52,838 nucleotides of DNA from Rhodospirillales bacterium RIFCSPLOWO2_02_FULL_58_16 (GCA_001830425.1 MIAA01000032.1:1-52838), one strand, 5' to 3'. Shown: positions 31,671 to 40,793, counted from the first letter of the stretch. A program made the numbers and translations. Notes: a model not told the origin generated them from the sequence alone.

Positions 31671-32894
31671 ATGTCCCTGATTCTCGACGCCCTGAAGAAA
31701 TCCGAAGAGGAGCGGAAAAGCGGAGCCGTCCCTGAGTCCGCCGCCGTCCTGAAAGACGCGCCGATGAACAAGCGCCGCCTGTGGCCGTCGGTCGCCGCCG
31801 GCGGTTTGGTCTTGTTCATCGTCGTCGTCGGCGTTTTCCTGTGGCGGTCAAGCATGGTTGAGACGCCTCCGCCGACGGCTGAACAAACGCCGGTAGCGCC
31901 GGTGGGGCCGGAGCCTCCCAAACTTACGATTAAAGCGCCACCCCCGGCAATCATCGAACCCGCGCCGGAACCGGCCAAGGTCGTTGTTGAACCCGCGCCC
32001 GCGCCCGAACCGAAACCCGCAACGGCTCCGCTCCTCCCCCCCGCCATTGACGTCAAGATTCCTGTCGTTTCCATTCCTCAGGCCGCCGTCGCCAAATCCC
32101 GCGCCGGCGAAGCCGGCGGGGCGGCGGCCCACAACAAGCGGGGCCAAGCGTTTGAACAGGAAGGACTTTATGATCGCGCCATCGAAGAATACACCAACGC
32201 CATTTTGCTGAAACCTGATTATGCGGAAGCCTATTTAGGTCGCGGCTGGACTCAGGAGGCAAAGGGAAACCATGAACAGGCCATCGACAATTTCAGCCGG
32301 GCCTTGCAGGCGTCTCCCTCTTATGGCGAGGCTTTTTTCGGACGCGGCTGGGTCCATGAGCAACTGGGGCGCTTCGATTCGGCGATTGAGGACTATACCC
32401 AGGCGATCCGTCATGCGCCGGATCTTTCCGACGCTTATTTCAGCAGAGGGTTCCTCAATTTTTACAACGAACAGCCGGACAAGGCGGCTGATGACTTTTC
32501 AAAATCTCTCCGCAAGGCGAATAAAAGCCTCGTCCCCTACGCCCTTCTTTGGCGCTATTTGAGCCGTGTCCGATCCGGCGGCGACGGCAAAAAGGAACTG
32601 GAGGAAAATGTCGGCGGCATAAACCTGAATGCATGGCCCGGCATTATTGTCGCTCTGTACATGGGAAAGGCTGATCCCTCGCAGGTGCTCGCCAAGACCA
32701 AGGATAACAATACGAAAAAACAGAGCGAAAACGAATGCGTCGCCTTCTTTTTCCTGGGGCAATACCACCTTGTGCAGGGCGACAAGGATAAAGCGGCGGC
32801 ATTTTTCCGTAAAACCCTGGACACGGGCGTCACCGGCTATCGGCAATACGAAGCCGCGAAAACAGAACTGCGGATTCTGGGAGCGCTTAAGTAA
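31671..32894 (+). CDS. GspB/MshN-like membrane protein with TPR repeats
   Basis: The 407-residue protein begins MSLILDALKKSEEERKSG, the conserved N-terminus of GspB/ExeB/MshN partners of ExeA-type ATPases. A transmembrane helix (about 43-62) is followed by a long Pro/Ala-rich spacer and then tetratricopeptide repeats (AYLGRGWTQEAKGNHEQAID, AFFGRGWVHEQLGRFDSAIE and others). It begins 7 bp after the ATPase gene, consistent with a two-protein complex across the inner membrane. GspB proper has a different C-terminal domain, so MshN-like TPR architecture is the closer match. Confidence 0.82.
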   Translation: MSLILDALKKSEEERKSGAVPESAAVLKDAPMNKRRLWPSVAAGGLVLFIVVVGVFLWRSSMVETPPPTAEQTPVAPVGPEPPKLTIKAPPPAIIEPAPEPAKVVVEPAPAPEPKPATAPLLPPAIDVKIPVVSIPQAAVAKSRAGEAGGAAAHNKRGQAFEQEGLYDRAIEEYTNAILLKPDYAEAYLGRGWTQEAKGNHEQAIDNFSRALQASPSYGEAFFGRGWVHEQLGRFDSAIEDYTQAIRHAPDLSDAYFSRGFLNFYNEQPDKAADDFSKSLRKANKSLVPYALLWRYLSRVRSGGDGKKELEENVGGINLNAWPGIIVALYMGKADPSQVLAKTKDNNTKKQSENECVAFFFLGQYHLVQGDKDKAAAFFRKTLDTGVTGYRQYEAAKTELRILGALK

Positions 32895-32897
32895 AAG

Positions 32898-33068
32898 TTA
32901 TAAATTATTAGAAACCGTATTTGAAATATCGTTATATAAATTGCCCATGCTGTCGGCATAAGTATTCAACGAAACAACAATCGCCAGAAATATAAGAGCG
33001 GCAATAAGTCCATATTCTATGGCTGTGGCGCCTGCTTCATTGTTGATCAGCCTTATTAATATTTTCAT
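32898..33068 (-). CDS. Flp/Fap-type pilin
   Basis: This 56-residue gene was read directly from the minus strand. The protein starts MKILIRLINNEAGATAIEYG and continues LIAALIFLAIVV, the signature of Flp/TadA-type prepilins: a basic leader, the GATAIEYGLIAALI motif with the conserved Glu and Tyr, and one hydrophobic helix. GAGAGAGAATC lies before the ATG at 33068. Prepilin peptidase would cleave near Gly13-Ala14. Its stop lies 3 bp from the stop of the GspB-like gene, so the two converge. No tad ATPase, platform, secretin or prepilin peptidase gene lies in the window. Confidence 0.88.
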   Translation of the reverse strand: MKILIRLINNEAGATAIEYGLIAALIFLAIVVSLNTYADSMGNLYNDISNTVSNNL

Positions 33069-33187
33069 ATGATTCTCTCTCGCCGCTCACCAAGGCCGGG
33101 CCGCATGCTACTCTTTTTTCTTCCCCGAATGAATGAAAAACCATATATCATTTGCATACATTTCCAGGATATCGAAGGTTTCTTTTC

Positions 33188-33865
33188 ATGCGCTTATTAC
33201 TTATTGAAGACAACTTGAGCCTTGCGGGCAGCGTAAAGAAAGGACTTGAGGGAGAGGGGTTCACGGTTGACGCCTTCACCACGGCGGGCGACGGCGAATC
33301 CGCGCTGGCTACCGTTAATTATGACGCGGTAATTCTGGACCTCGGTCTCCCCGATGGCGACGGCCTTGATCTTCTGCGCTCTTTGCGGGACAGGGGGGAC
33401 GGCACCCCGGTTCTTATCCTGACGGCGCGTGACGGCGTTGAAGAAAGAGTCAAGGGACTGGATAACGGAGGCGACGACTATCTGCTTAAGCCCTTTGCCA
33501 TGAACGAATTGCTTGCCCGCATTCGCGCCTTGCTGCGTCGTCCGGGCGGCATTCTGGGGATCATGCTTACCGCCGGCAACATCGGCTTTGAAACGACGTC
33601 CAGGGAAGTTTTTATCCGGGGCCGGCAAATAGCGGTTCCCCGGCGCGAACTGGAGGTTCTCGAACTGTTGATGAGGCGTTGCGGCAAAGTGGTTCCGAAG
33701 AACGTGATGGAGGAGAAAATATACGGATTCGGGGAAGAGGTTTCCTCCAACTCGGTGGAGGCGCTTATTTCCCGGCTCCGCAAGCGTCTCGCCAAATTGG
33801 GAGCATCAACGTCCATTCATACCCTGCGCGGCGTCGGATACCTGCTGGTCGCCGACGGCAATTGA
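33188..33865 (+). CDS. OmpR-family response regulator
   Basis: The 225-residue regulator has a receiver domain starting MRLLLIEDNLSLAGSVKKGL, with the phosphate-accepting Asp51 (VILDLGLPDGDGL) and Lys in YLLKPFAMNEL, and a C-terminal winged helix (VPRRELEVLELLMRRCGKVV, then SNSVEALISRLRKRL and IHTLRGVGYLL). The ATG at 33188 gives the canonical receiver start; the longer frame from 33152 is rejected. The histidine kinase gene follows by 13 bp. The pair resembles QseB/PmrA-type systems; the signal is unknown. Confidence 0.93.
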   Translation: MRLLLIEDNLSLAGSVKKGLEGEGFTVDAFTTAGDGESALATVNYDAVILDLGLPDGDGLDLLRSLRDRGDGTPVLILTARDGVEERVKGLDNGGDDYLLKPFAMNELLARIRALLRRPGGILGIMLTAGNIGFETTSREVFIRGRQIAVPRRELEVLELLMRRCGKVVPKNVMEEKIYGFGEEVSSNSVEALISRLRKRLAKLGASTSIHTLRGVGYLLVADGN

Positions 33866-33878
33866 GGGGACGGACGGC

Positions 33879-34760
33879 ATGACCTATCGAAACGTCGCTT
33901 TCGTGGCGGTCATGACGTTGCTGCTGGTCTTCTCTCTTTCCTTCATCTGGGAGTTTATGTTTGAGGATATCGTAAATGCGTTCCTCGACACCGGCCCCCC
34001 CGAGAGAGACGCCATCCGTTGGGAGTTTATCGTCACCTCAATGGTTTTTGCCGGCATCGCGGTGTTCATCTCATCCATGGCGACGATCAGGATCATATAC
34101 GAGCGCAAGCGCATAGAAGAAGACCTCCATAAGAGCGAAACCAAGTTCAGGGATTTCGCCGGCGACGTTGCCCATGAACTGCGCACTCCGTTGGCGGTGC
34201 TGAAGTTGCACCTTGATGAACTTGAAGAAGATGAAACGGCGCTGATCCTTCAAAAGGACGTGGCCGAGATGTCGCGGATGCTGGAGCAACTGCTGGCGAT
34301 AACGCGCCTGGATTCCCCGGAAAGCCTCGCCATGAATGACGTTGATCTTGGGAAAATATGCACGGACGTAGCCGAAAGACTGGCTCCTATCGCCGTCAGG
34401 GACGAGCGCCTGATCGAAGTTTGCGGCGCGGATAAGGCGGTGTTTATCAAGGGCAATGTCTACGCTTTGGAACATGCGGTGCGTAATCTGGTTGAAAACG
34501 CCATGAAATACTCCTCACGGCGAACTACGATCACCATTGAGGTCGGCGACAATTCGATCAGCGTCATTAATAACGGACAGGATATTCCACCGGAAAAGCG
34601 CGCCGCCATTTTCAAAAGATTCCAGCGCTCCGACCGCAGGAGCGACGGCGCCGGACTGGGGCTGTCCATTGTTCAGCGCGCGGTGGAAGCCCATAAAGGC
34701 AGCATCGAGATGACCGGCGTCCCCGGCGGCGGCGCAAAGTTCACGATCCGCCTGCCTTGA
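33879..34760 (+). CDS. Sensor histidine kinase
   Basis: The 293-residue kinase has two transmembrane helices (about 6-24 and 49-71) enclosing a short periplasmic loop of about 24 residues, then a HisKA domain with His99 (DVAHELRTPLAVL) and an ATPase domain with NLVENAMKYSS (N box) and SDGAGLGLSIVQRAVEAHKG (G boxes). There is no HAMP or PAS domain and the loop is too small for an ordinary sensor fold, so it may sense within the membrane or through a partner. It is cognate to the preceding OmpR-type regulator by position. Its end is 5 bp from the end of a convergent CheY-like gene. Confidence 0.92.
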   Translation: MTYRNVAFVAVMTLLLVFSLSFIWEFMFEDIVNAFLDTGPPERDAIRWEFIVTSMVFAGIAVFISSMATIRIIYERKRIEEDLHKSETKFRDFAGDVAHELRTPLAVLKLHLDELEEDETALILQKDVAEMSRMLEQLLAITRLDSPESLAMNDVDLGKICTDVAERLAPIAVRDERLIEVCGADKAVFIKGNVYALEHAVRNLVENAMKYSSRRTTITIEVGDNSISVINNGQDIPPEKRAAIFKRFQRSDRRSDGAGLGLSIVQRAVEAHKGSIEMTGVPGGGAKFTIRLP

Positions 34761-34765
34761 ATAAT

Positions 34766-35365
34766 TTAACAAGACGGGCGGGTTTGCCGGCCTTCAGTCT
34801 TGATGTATCCGGGAAAGTTGTGACGGCGCTCGTTGCCGCTATGGGAAACCTGACGCTCCCGCCGCTCCGATGCGCCGACGTTTTGGTGTCTCCGCCGTTC
34901 CATTCCATGAGAATCGAGACGGCGGCGGCGGCGATCAGGACCGAAAAATTTTGCCGAGCGCACAAACAGGCGCTGTCTTTCGATTATCGTGCGAATGCGT
35001 GAGTAAAGCAGCTTTGCCGATAGCGGCTTGGCCAGGAACTCGGTCATGCCGGCGTCCCTCGCCCTATAGACCCAATGAATATCCGTGTGCGCCGTCACCA
35101 CGATTATCGGGACGTAAGGGTTGGCCGACTCCGGGTCGCGGCGCACGCTGTTAAGAAGCCTGATGCCGTCGACTCCCGGCGACCAGTCGGTGAGTATCAG
35201 GTCAGGCTCCGCGTCCTTGAACAGTTTAAGGGCGCCATCTACACTGGAGGCATCATGAACCTTGGTTACGCCCAGCCGGTTCAGCACGCCGCACAACAGC
35301 TTGCGCATGTGACGGTGATCCTCGACTACGAGTACGCTCAAGCCGCTCAAGTTATAATCCGCCAT
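34766..35365 (-). CDS. CheY-like response regulator with a basic tail
   Basis: The 199-residue protein has one receiver domain (LSVLVVEDHRHMRKLLCGVL, phospho-acceptor Asp in LILTDWSPGVDGI, Lys in FLAKPLSAKLL). A C-terminal tail of about 60 residues follows, rich in Arg, His and Asn (FFGPDRRRRRLDSHGMERRR), with no DNA-binding domain. This receiver-plus-tail form is common in Rhodospirillales genomes. The tail repeats the pattern DRRRR/ERRR/NERR, as in proteins with an FGPDRR motif. It has no partner kinase adjacent on its strand. Function is unknown beyond phospho-signalling. Confidence 0.8.
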   Translation of the reverse strand: MADYNLSGLSVLVVEDHRHMRKLLCGVLNRLGVTKVHDASSVDGALKLFKDAEPDLILTDWSPGVDGIRLLNSVRRDPESANPYVPIIVVTAHTDIHWVYRARDAGMTEFLAKPLSAKLLYSRIRTIIERQRLFVRSAKFFGPDRRRRRLDSHGMERRRHQNVGASERRERQVSHSGNERRHNFPGYIKTEGRQTRPSC

Positions 35366-35487
35366 TGTCCCGCACTGTTTTGATGTTGAAACCTGCTAAC
35401 CATAATAAGCGTTAATGCTGACAACGGCGTGACGCGACCGTATTTTCCGAAGATATTTTTTATTAGTCTGATTTGAAAGACGGAGAG

Positions 35488-36168
35488 ATGGTTAAAACAA
35501 GACTCGCCGTTTTTGATTGCGACGGCACGCTGGTTGATTCCGAGGCCTCTATCGTTGCCGCCATGCAGGGGGCTTTTGCCGTTCACGGCCTTGCCGAGCC
35601 GACGGCGAAGGCGGTGCGGCGCGTTATCGGGCTGCCGCTGAAGGAGGCCGTCGCCGGACTGTTGCCCGATGCCGACGACATTGATCACGATAAACTGACC
35701 GCAGGCTACAAGGAGGTTTTTTCCGATTTGCGGCGACGGGGCCGAGTGCTTGATCCTCTGTATCCGGGAGCGCTGGAGGCAATCCTGGAGTTGGCGGCAA
35801 GTAACGTCTGGCTGCTCGGCGTCGCCACCGGCAAGTCGCGGCGGGGCTTGCTTGAAACCCTTGATCGGCACGGCATCAGGGAGCGGTTTGTTACCTTGCA
35901 GACCTCCGATATCGGCCCCGGTAAACCCCACCCGGACATGCTGCTTAGAGCCATAGCCGAAAGCGGCGCCGAGGCGGCGACAACGGTGATGATCGGCGAC
36001 ACTACCTTTGACATTGAAATGGCCCGCCGCGCCGGAGTCATGGCAATCGGCGTTTCCTGGGGCTATCATGACGGCAAGGAATTGCTGGCCGCCGGCGCCG
36101 ATGCGCTGATTGATGATTTCGGCGATTTGTTCAAGGCGGCGGAAACCCTGATGGAGGCGGCGTTATGA
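35488..36168 (+). CDS. HAD-superfamily phosphatase (Gph-like)
   Basis: The 226-residue hydrolase has the HAD nucleophile motif FDCDGTLVDSE near the N-terminus, motif II in GVATGKSRRGL, and the acidic motif IGDTTFDIEMARRAGV at the C-terminal end, with a helical cap between. It resembles phosphoglycolate phosphatases and beta-phosphoglucomutase-like enzymes. The ATG at 35488 gives a normal start; a TTG at 35473 is an alternative. It overlaps the AsmA gene by 4 bp (ATGA). The substrate is not determined. Confidence 0.88.
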   Translation: MVKTRLAVFDCDGTLVDSEASIVAAMQGAFAVHGLAEPTAKAVRRVIGLPLKEAVAGLLPDADDIDHDKLTAGYKEVFSDLRRRGRVLDPLYPGALEAILELAASNVWLLGVATGKSRRGLLETLDRHGIRERFVTLQTSDIGPGKPHPDMLLRAIAESGAEAATTVMIGDTTFDIEMARRAGVMAIGVSWGYHDGKELLAAGADALIDDFGDLFKAAETLMEAAL

Positions 36169-38513
36169 GCAAGGCGATAAAGATTTTCTCCGGGATCGTC
36201 GTTGTCCTGGTCGGCGTGGCGGTCGCCGGCGTAGCCATCCTCCGCTCGATGGACTTTAATCAATACCGGGGACTGATCGCCGAGAAAACCAAGGAGTTCA
36301 CCGGCCGCGATCTGGTCATCGCCGGCGATCTGAAACTGGAGATTTCCCTCAATCCGGCGCTCGCCGTCGAGGGGGTGACGTTCGCCAACGCGCCGTGGGG
36401 GTCGCGCCCCTCGATGGTCTCGATCAGGCGTCTGGCCGCTGAAGTGCAATTGCTGCCGCTGCTGTCCGACAAGCTGGTGGTTGATCGCCTCGTTCTCGAA
36501 GGCCTGGACCTGCTGGCCGAGACCGACGCCAAGGGCCACGGTAACTGGGTGTTCGGCGCCGCCAAGCCGGAGGAAGGCGGCAAAAAAGCCGCCGAGGCGG
36601 GGGCCGAAGGTTCCGGCATCCTGCCCGTGGTCAGGAAGGTGCATATCAGGAATGTCAATATCGCCTACAACGACGGTCAGACCGGCGCGACGACAAAGCT
36701 CGCCCTCGATAGCCTGGAACTGGACGCCGCCGGCGTCGATAGTCCGCTGCGGGTCAGCCTGAACGGAGCCTTTAACGGCGCCGCTTATAAGGTCTCCGGG
36801 CAAACGGGGTCAATCGCCTCGCTGATGGAGGGAGGAAAGAATTTTTCCGTTTCCCTGAAGGCGGAGGCGCTCGGCGCGATGCTCGGCATCGACGGCGTCG
36901 TCGCCGACCTGTTCCGGGTCAAGGGGCTGGATATTTCCGTTTCTATCAGGGGCAACGAGCTGGCCGATGCCGTTAAGGCCGTTCAGACCATCGTTGCCGT
37001 TCCCGCCATCAAAGACATCTTCCTGCCGGCGGTCGGCCCCTATGACGTTTCCTCGCGGATATCCGGGTCGTTGGACAAAATAGCGGCATCCGACATCAAG
37101 GTATCCGTCGGCAAGGCCGAGCAAGTGCTGGCTATAGTTGACGGCAAGGTTGCCGACCCTCTCAACGCCAAAGGAATCAGCCTCAACTTCGCGGTCGAGG
37201 GCAAAGACATCGCGCCCTTTGCCGAGACGGCGGGGGGGCGGTTGCCCGCTTTGCCGCCGTTCAGGATTTCCGGGCTGCTCAGCGACGGGGCAGGAGGGTA
37301 TGCCGTCGATGGTCTGAAGCTCGATATCGGCGGCAGCGACCTCTCCGGCAAGCTGGCGGTGGCCCTTGGCGGGGCGCGGCCCGGCATCAACGCCGATCTC
37401 GCCTCCAACCTGCTGGACCTGGACAAGCTGTTGCTTAAGAGCGGCGAACAACCGGCGCCGACGCCCAAGGCCGATAACGGCGACGGGCGCGTCTTCGCCG
37501 ATGATCCGCTGCCCCTGGAAGGCCTCAAGGCCGCCGACGTCGATATCAAATTCAAGGGCAAGCGCATCATCGTTCAGGGCATTGACGCCGCTGATGTCGC
37601 CGTCGCCATAAGCCTCGTCAACGGCCGGCTTGAGGTCAAGCCGTTCACCCTGACAGCCGGCGGCGGCAGGATCGGCGGCGATATGTTGCTGGACGCAGGC
37701 AAACCCGTCCCGCCGCTGGCGTTAAGGGTCGAGGCCAAACAGATCGACTACGGCGCTCTGCTGGAAAAGTCGGGACGCAACGACGTCGCCGCCGGCACCC
37801 TGGACCTGGATATCGACGTCAAGGGGGCCGGCGCTTCGGTGCGCGCCCTGATGGCGGGCCTTGGCGGCAAGACGCGGATCGTCGCCGAGGGCGGCAGGAT
37901 CAAAAGCGGCATGTTCAACATTGTGTCGGCGAACGTCCTGTCGGCGTTGCCCTTCATCGACAGTAAAGGCGACAAGGATATCAAGTGCGGCGTCATCGAC
38001 TTTCTCATAACTTCCGGGCAGGCCTCAGCCAGGACCATCGTCTTTGAGACCGGCGGTTTGTCGCTGATCGGCAAAGGCGGGGTCAATCTGGCCGGCGAGA
38101 CCCTTGATCTCCACTTCGATCCGCGAGCCAAGAAGGTGAGCCTTATGAAATTGGCGATGCTCCCCTTCGATGTCGGCGGCTCTATAGCCTCGCCCACCGT
38201 GCTGCCCAATGTCGGCGGCGCGGCGGTCGGCGTCGTTACCGGAGCCGTCTCGACAGCGACGGGCATCGTGTCAGGCGGGATCAAGGCCCTCGGCTCGGCG
38301 GTCGGCGCGTCATCTTCCCCGCAGGAAGATGATACCGATTACTGTCATCTCGCCCTGACCGGCAAGCCTCTGACCGCCAGGGAATCATCGGCTCCGCCTC
38401 CCCAACCGCAAAGGCAAAACATCGTCGAGGACGTCGCCAAGGGCGTGGCCGAAGGCGCCGGCGGCATCATCAAGGGCATCGGCGGATTTCTGAGCGGCGG
38501 ACAGGCGCCCTAA
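36165..38513 (+). CDS. AsmA-family protein
   Basis: The 782-residue protein has a single N-terminal membrane helix (about 7-27) followed by a long periplasmic region. The opening DFNQYRGLIAEKTKEFTGRD, then LVIAGDLKLEISLNPALAVE and GNWVFG, is the AsmA N-domain; the C-terminal part (GVIDFLITSGQASARTIVFE, then LSLIGKGGVNLAGETLDLHF) is the AsmA C-domain. AsmA-like proteins form bridge-like beta structures thought to move phospholipids between membranes. It is coupled to the HAD gene by a 4-bp overlap and its end overlaps mgtE by 4 bp. Confidence 0.92.
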   Translation: MSKAIKIFSGIVVVLVGVAVAGVAILRSMDFNQYRGLIAEKTKEFTGRDLVIAGDLKLEISLNPALAVEGVTFANAPWGSRPSMVSIRRLAAEVQLLPLLSDKLVVDRLVLEGLDLLAETDAKGHGNWVFGAAKPEEGGKKAAEAGAEGSGILPVVRKVHIRNVNIAYNDGQTGATTKLALDSLELDAAGVDSPLRVSLNGAFNGAAYKVSGQTGSIASLMEGGKNFSVSLKAEALGAMLGIDGVVADLFRVKGLDISVSIRGNELADAVKAVQTIVAVPAIKDIFLPAVGPYDVSSRISGSLDKIAASDIKVSVGKAEQVLAIVDGKVADPLNAKGISLNFAVEGKDIAPFAETAGGRLPALPPFRISGLLSDGAGGYAVDGLKLDIGGSDLSGKLAVALGGARPGINADLASNLLDLDKLLLKSGEQPAPTPKADNGDGRVFADDPLPLEGLKAADVDIKFKGKRIIVQGIDAADVAVAISLVNGRLEVKPFTLTAGGGRIGGDMLLDAGKPVPPLALRVEAKQIDYGALLEKSGRNDVAAGTLDLDIDVKGAGASVRALMAGLGGKTRIVAEGGRIKSGMFNIVSANVLSALPFIDSKGDKDIKCGVIDFLITSGQASARTIVFETGGLSLIGKGGVNLAGETLDLHFDPRAKKVSLMKLAMLPFDVGGSIASPTVLPNVGGAAVGVVTGAVSTATGIVSGGIKALGSAVGASSSPQEDDTDYCHLALTGKPLTARESSAPPPQPQRQNIVEDVAKGVAEGAGGIIKGIGGFLSGGQAP

Positions 38514-39925
38514 AGCAAAAATAATGTCGCCAGTCCCAGGAAGGCGAGGAAGCCGACCACATCGGTAAATGTCGTCAGGATGACGCTTGACGCCACCGCC
38601 GGGTCGATGCCGCTGCGTTTCAGCAACAGGGGAACGGTAGTTCCGGCCAGCGCCGCCGTCATCATATTGATCACCATCGCCATGGCGATGACGGCGCCGA
38701 TGGCGAGGCTGGAAAACCACAGCCAGGCGATCAGGCCGGTCAGGACGGCGAACATGACGCCGTTGATGCCGCCTACCAGCAGTTCCTTGACGATTACCCG
38801 CGTCGCGTTGGTCGCGGTCAATTCCTTCATCGCCAGGGCGCGCACCGTCACCGTCATTGTCTGGGTGCCGGCGTTGCCGCCCATCGAGGCGACGATGGGC
38901 ATAAGAATGGCCAGCGCCACGATCTGATCGATTGTGCCCTCGAACATGCCGATAACGGCGGCCGCCAGCACGGCGGTGCCGAGGTTGACCAGAAGCCATG
39001 TAAATCTGGCCTTGGTGGTGTCGACGGCGGCGTCGAAGAAGTCATCCTCGCTGACGCCGGCCATCAGCATGATGTCTTCTTCGTGTTCCTCGTGGATGAC
39101 GTCAACCACGTCGTCGATGGTAATGTCGCCGACGATGCGCCCGCCGCCGTCGATGACCGCCGCCGACACCAGATCGTGCCGGCTGAACAGAAAGGCCACT
39201 TCTTCCTGATCCATGGTTGCCGGGATCAACTTGATTTTGGCGTCCATTATGGCGCTGGCGAAAACCGGACGTTTGCTCCGCAGAAGACGGCTCAAGGGAA
39301 TCACTCCCAGCGGGCGGCGGTCGGCATTAATGACAAAGATATTGTAGAAAGCGTCAGGCAGGGAGTCGTCATCCGTATCGGCGCTCCTGCGTATGAAGTC
39401 GATGGTGTCGCCTACCGTCCAGTGTACGGGGACGCTGACAAACTCGCGGCGCATCAGGCGGGCGGCGCTTCCCTCCGGGTACGACAGACTCTCCTCGATC
39501 ATGGCGCGTTCGTCTACGGGAAGCGCTCTTAGGACCTGCCGGCGGGTTCCCTCGTCCAGATATTCGACCACGTCGACGGCGTCGTCGCTGTCCAGTTCGG
39601 TTACTGCGGCGGCCGCGTCCTTGATGCCCAGCGCGTCAACGACCTGATCAAGGATCGCGTCGTCCAGCTCGGAAAGGATTTCGGGATTGAAGTCGTCGCG
39701 AACGGCGTCGATCAGGGCGCTGCGTTCATCGGCGCTCAAGCGTTCAAGCAGGTCGGCGGCGTCGGCGTAGTGGAGAGGAGTGAACAGCTCTCTCAGGAGC
39801 GCCGCTTCACCGGCGGCCAGGGCCTTGACGACGGCGTCTACGACTTCGCTTTCCAAACCATGAACGGAATCGTCAGACGCCGGAACGGCCTCGTAGCATT
39901 CGTCCGGGCGAGTCGGGTCCATCAT
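38510..39925 (-). CDS. mgtE: MgtE magnesium transporter
   Basis: The 471-residue protein has the MgtE layout: N-terminal superhelical domain (HYADAADLLERLSADERSAL), two CBS domains (about 155-275, with VFASAIMDAKIKLIPATMDQ), a plug helix and five membrane helices (from about 300) including GNAGTQTMTVTVRALA, the pore signature. MgtE is a Mg2+-gated channel that closes when cytosolic Mg2+ is high. The start is taken at the ATG pair at 39925/39922, since homologues begin near here and a longer frame would run into tRNA-Leu. It is convergent with the AsmA gene. Confidence 0.95.
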   Translation of the reverse strand: MMDPTRPDECYEAVPASDDSVHGLESEVVDAVVKALAAGEAALLRELFTPLHYADAADLLERLSADERSALIDAVRDDFNPEILSELDDAILDQVVDALGIKDAAAAVTELDSDDAVDVVEYLDEGTRRQVLRALPVDERAMIEESLSYPEGSAARLMRREFVSVPVHWTVGDTIDFIRRSADTDDDSLPDAFYNIFVINADRRPLGVIPLSRLLRSKRPVFASAIMDAKIKLIPATMDQEEVAFLFSRHDLVSAAVIDGGGRIVGDITIDDVVDVIHEEHEEDIMLMAGVSEDDFFDAAVDTTKARFTWLLVNLGTAVLAAAVIGMFEGTIDQIVALAILMPIVASMGGNAGTQTMTVTVRALAMKELTATNATRVIVKELLVGGINGVMFAVLTGLIAWLWFSSLAIGAVIAMAMVINMMTAALAGTTVPLLLKRSGIDPAVASSVILTTFTDVVGFLAFLGLATLFLL

Positions 39926-39950
39926 CTCCGAAAAGGCCTTGTTAAAAAAA

Positions 39951-40037
39951 TGGTGCGGTCGAGAAGACTCGAACTTCCACGAGATTTCTCTCACAGCGAC
40001 CTCAACGCTGCGCGTCTACCACTTCCGCCACGACCGC
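39951..40037 (-). tRNA. tRNA-Leu (GAG)
   Basis: On the minus strand the sequence folds as a class II tRNA: acceptor GCGGTCG/CGACCGC, anticodon stem CAGCG/CGCTG with loop TTGAGGT giving anticodon GAG (leucine, CUC codons), a long variable arm (GAGAGAAATCTC region), T-arm GTTCGAGTC and encoded CCA. It lies 25 bp upstream of the mgtE start in the same orientation. Confidence 0.95.
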
Positions 40038-40103
40038 AATTAACATTCGATAACGGCGGAGGTTACCGTTACATTCGACCGTTATCAAGCGCCGGGAACG
40101 TGA

Positions 40104-40751
40104 ATGAATCATAATTCGGTGGAACTACGGGTAAGCGACGGTCTTACTCCCTATCCGGAAGCGGTAGCTTTCATGGAGCGCCGCGCCGGGGATATTCGTT
40201 CGGGCCGGGCGCCGCAAACCGTGTGGCTGGTCGAACATCCGCCCCTTTACACGGCGGGAACAAGCGCCGGGCCGGGCGAGTTGCTGGAGCCGGAGCGGTT
40301 CCCCGTGTTCAAGGCCGGACGCGGCGGACGCTACACCTATCACGGTCCAGGCCAGAGGGTGGCCTATGTGATGATCGACCTGAAGCGGCGCGGCGGCGAC
40401 GTGCGCGCTTTCGTCCGTTCCCTTGAGGAATGGGCGATCCTGACTCTCGCCCTTTTCGGCGTCCGTGGCGAAAGACGCGATGACAGAATCGGCGTCTGGG
40501 TTGAAAAGGAAAAGGGAGCGGAGGGAAAAATCGCGGCGGTCGGCGTGCGCGTCAGGCGATGGGTCACCTTCCACGGCCTCGCCGTCAATGTCGATCCGGA
40601 CCTGAGTCACTTTTCCGGCATTGTCCCTTGCGGCATTTCCGAATACGGCGTGACATCCCTCCGGCAACTCGGCGTCGATTGCTCGCTGGCCGATGTTGAC
40701 GATGCGCTGGCCGCCACCTTCGCCGAGGTTTTTGGAATGCCGATTGTCTAA
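40104..40751 (+). CDS. lipB: Octanoyltransferase LipB
   Basis: The 215-residue enzyme transfers octanoyl groups from acyl carrier protein to lipoyl domains, the first step of lipoate assembly. Visible motifs are [56 protein letters not shown] (catalytic Lys) and [15 protein letters not shown] (catalytic Cys). Length is standard. The lipoyl synthase gene is not in the window. Confidence 0.96.
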   Translation: MNHNSVELRVSDGLTPYPEAVAFMERRAGDIRSGRAPQTVWLVEHPPLYTAGTSAGPGELLEPERFPVFKAGRGGRYTYHGPGQRVAYVMIDLKRRGGDVRAFVRSLEEWAILTLALFGVRGERRDDRIGVWVEKEKGAEGKIAAVGVRVRRWVTFHGLAVNVDPDLSHFSGIVPCGISEYGVTSLRQLGVDCSLADVDDALAATFAEVFGMPIV

Positions 40752-40757
40752 TGATGC

Positions 40758-40786
40758 TTGACAGATGTATATAGATGTTTTACAGT
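40758..40786 (+). promoter_or_regulatory. Sigma70-like promoter of the HigB/HigA pair
   Basis: TTGACA (40758-40763, perfect -35) and TACAGT (40781-40786) are 17 bp apart and end seven bases before the GTG start, so the transcript would have almost no leader. The spacer contains a direct repeat (AGATGT-ATAT-AGATGT), a possible regulator site. Confidence 0.5.
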
Positions 40787-40793
40787 TTTTGCC

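Noticed and set aside
40758-40793. TTG start for a longer HigB
   Set aside because: It lies in the -35 box and the added residues are unlike the family; GTG 40794 aligns with HigB starts.
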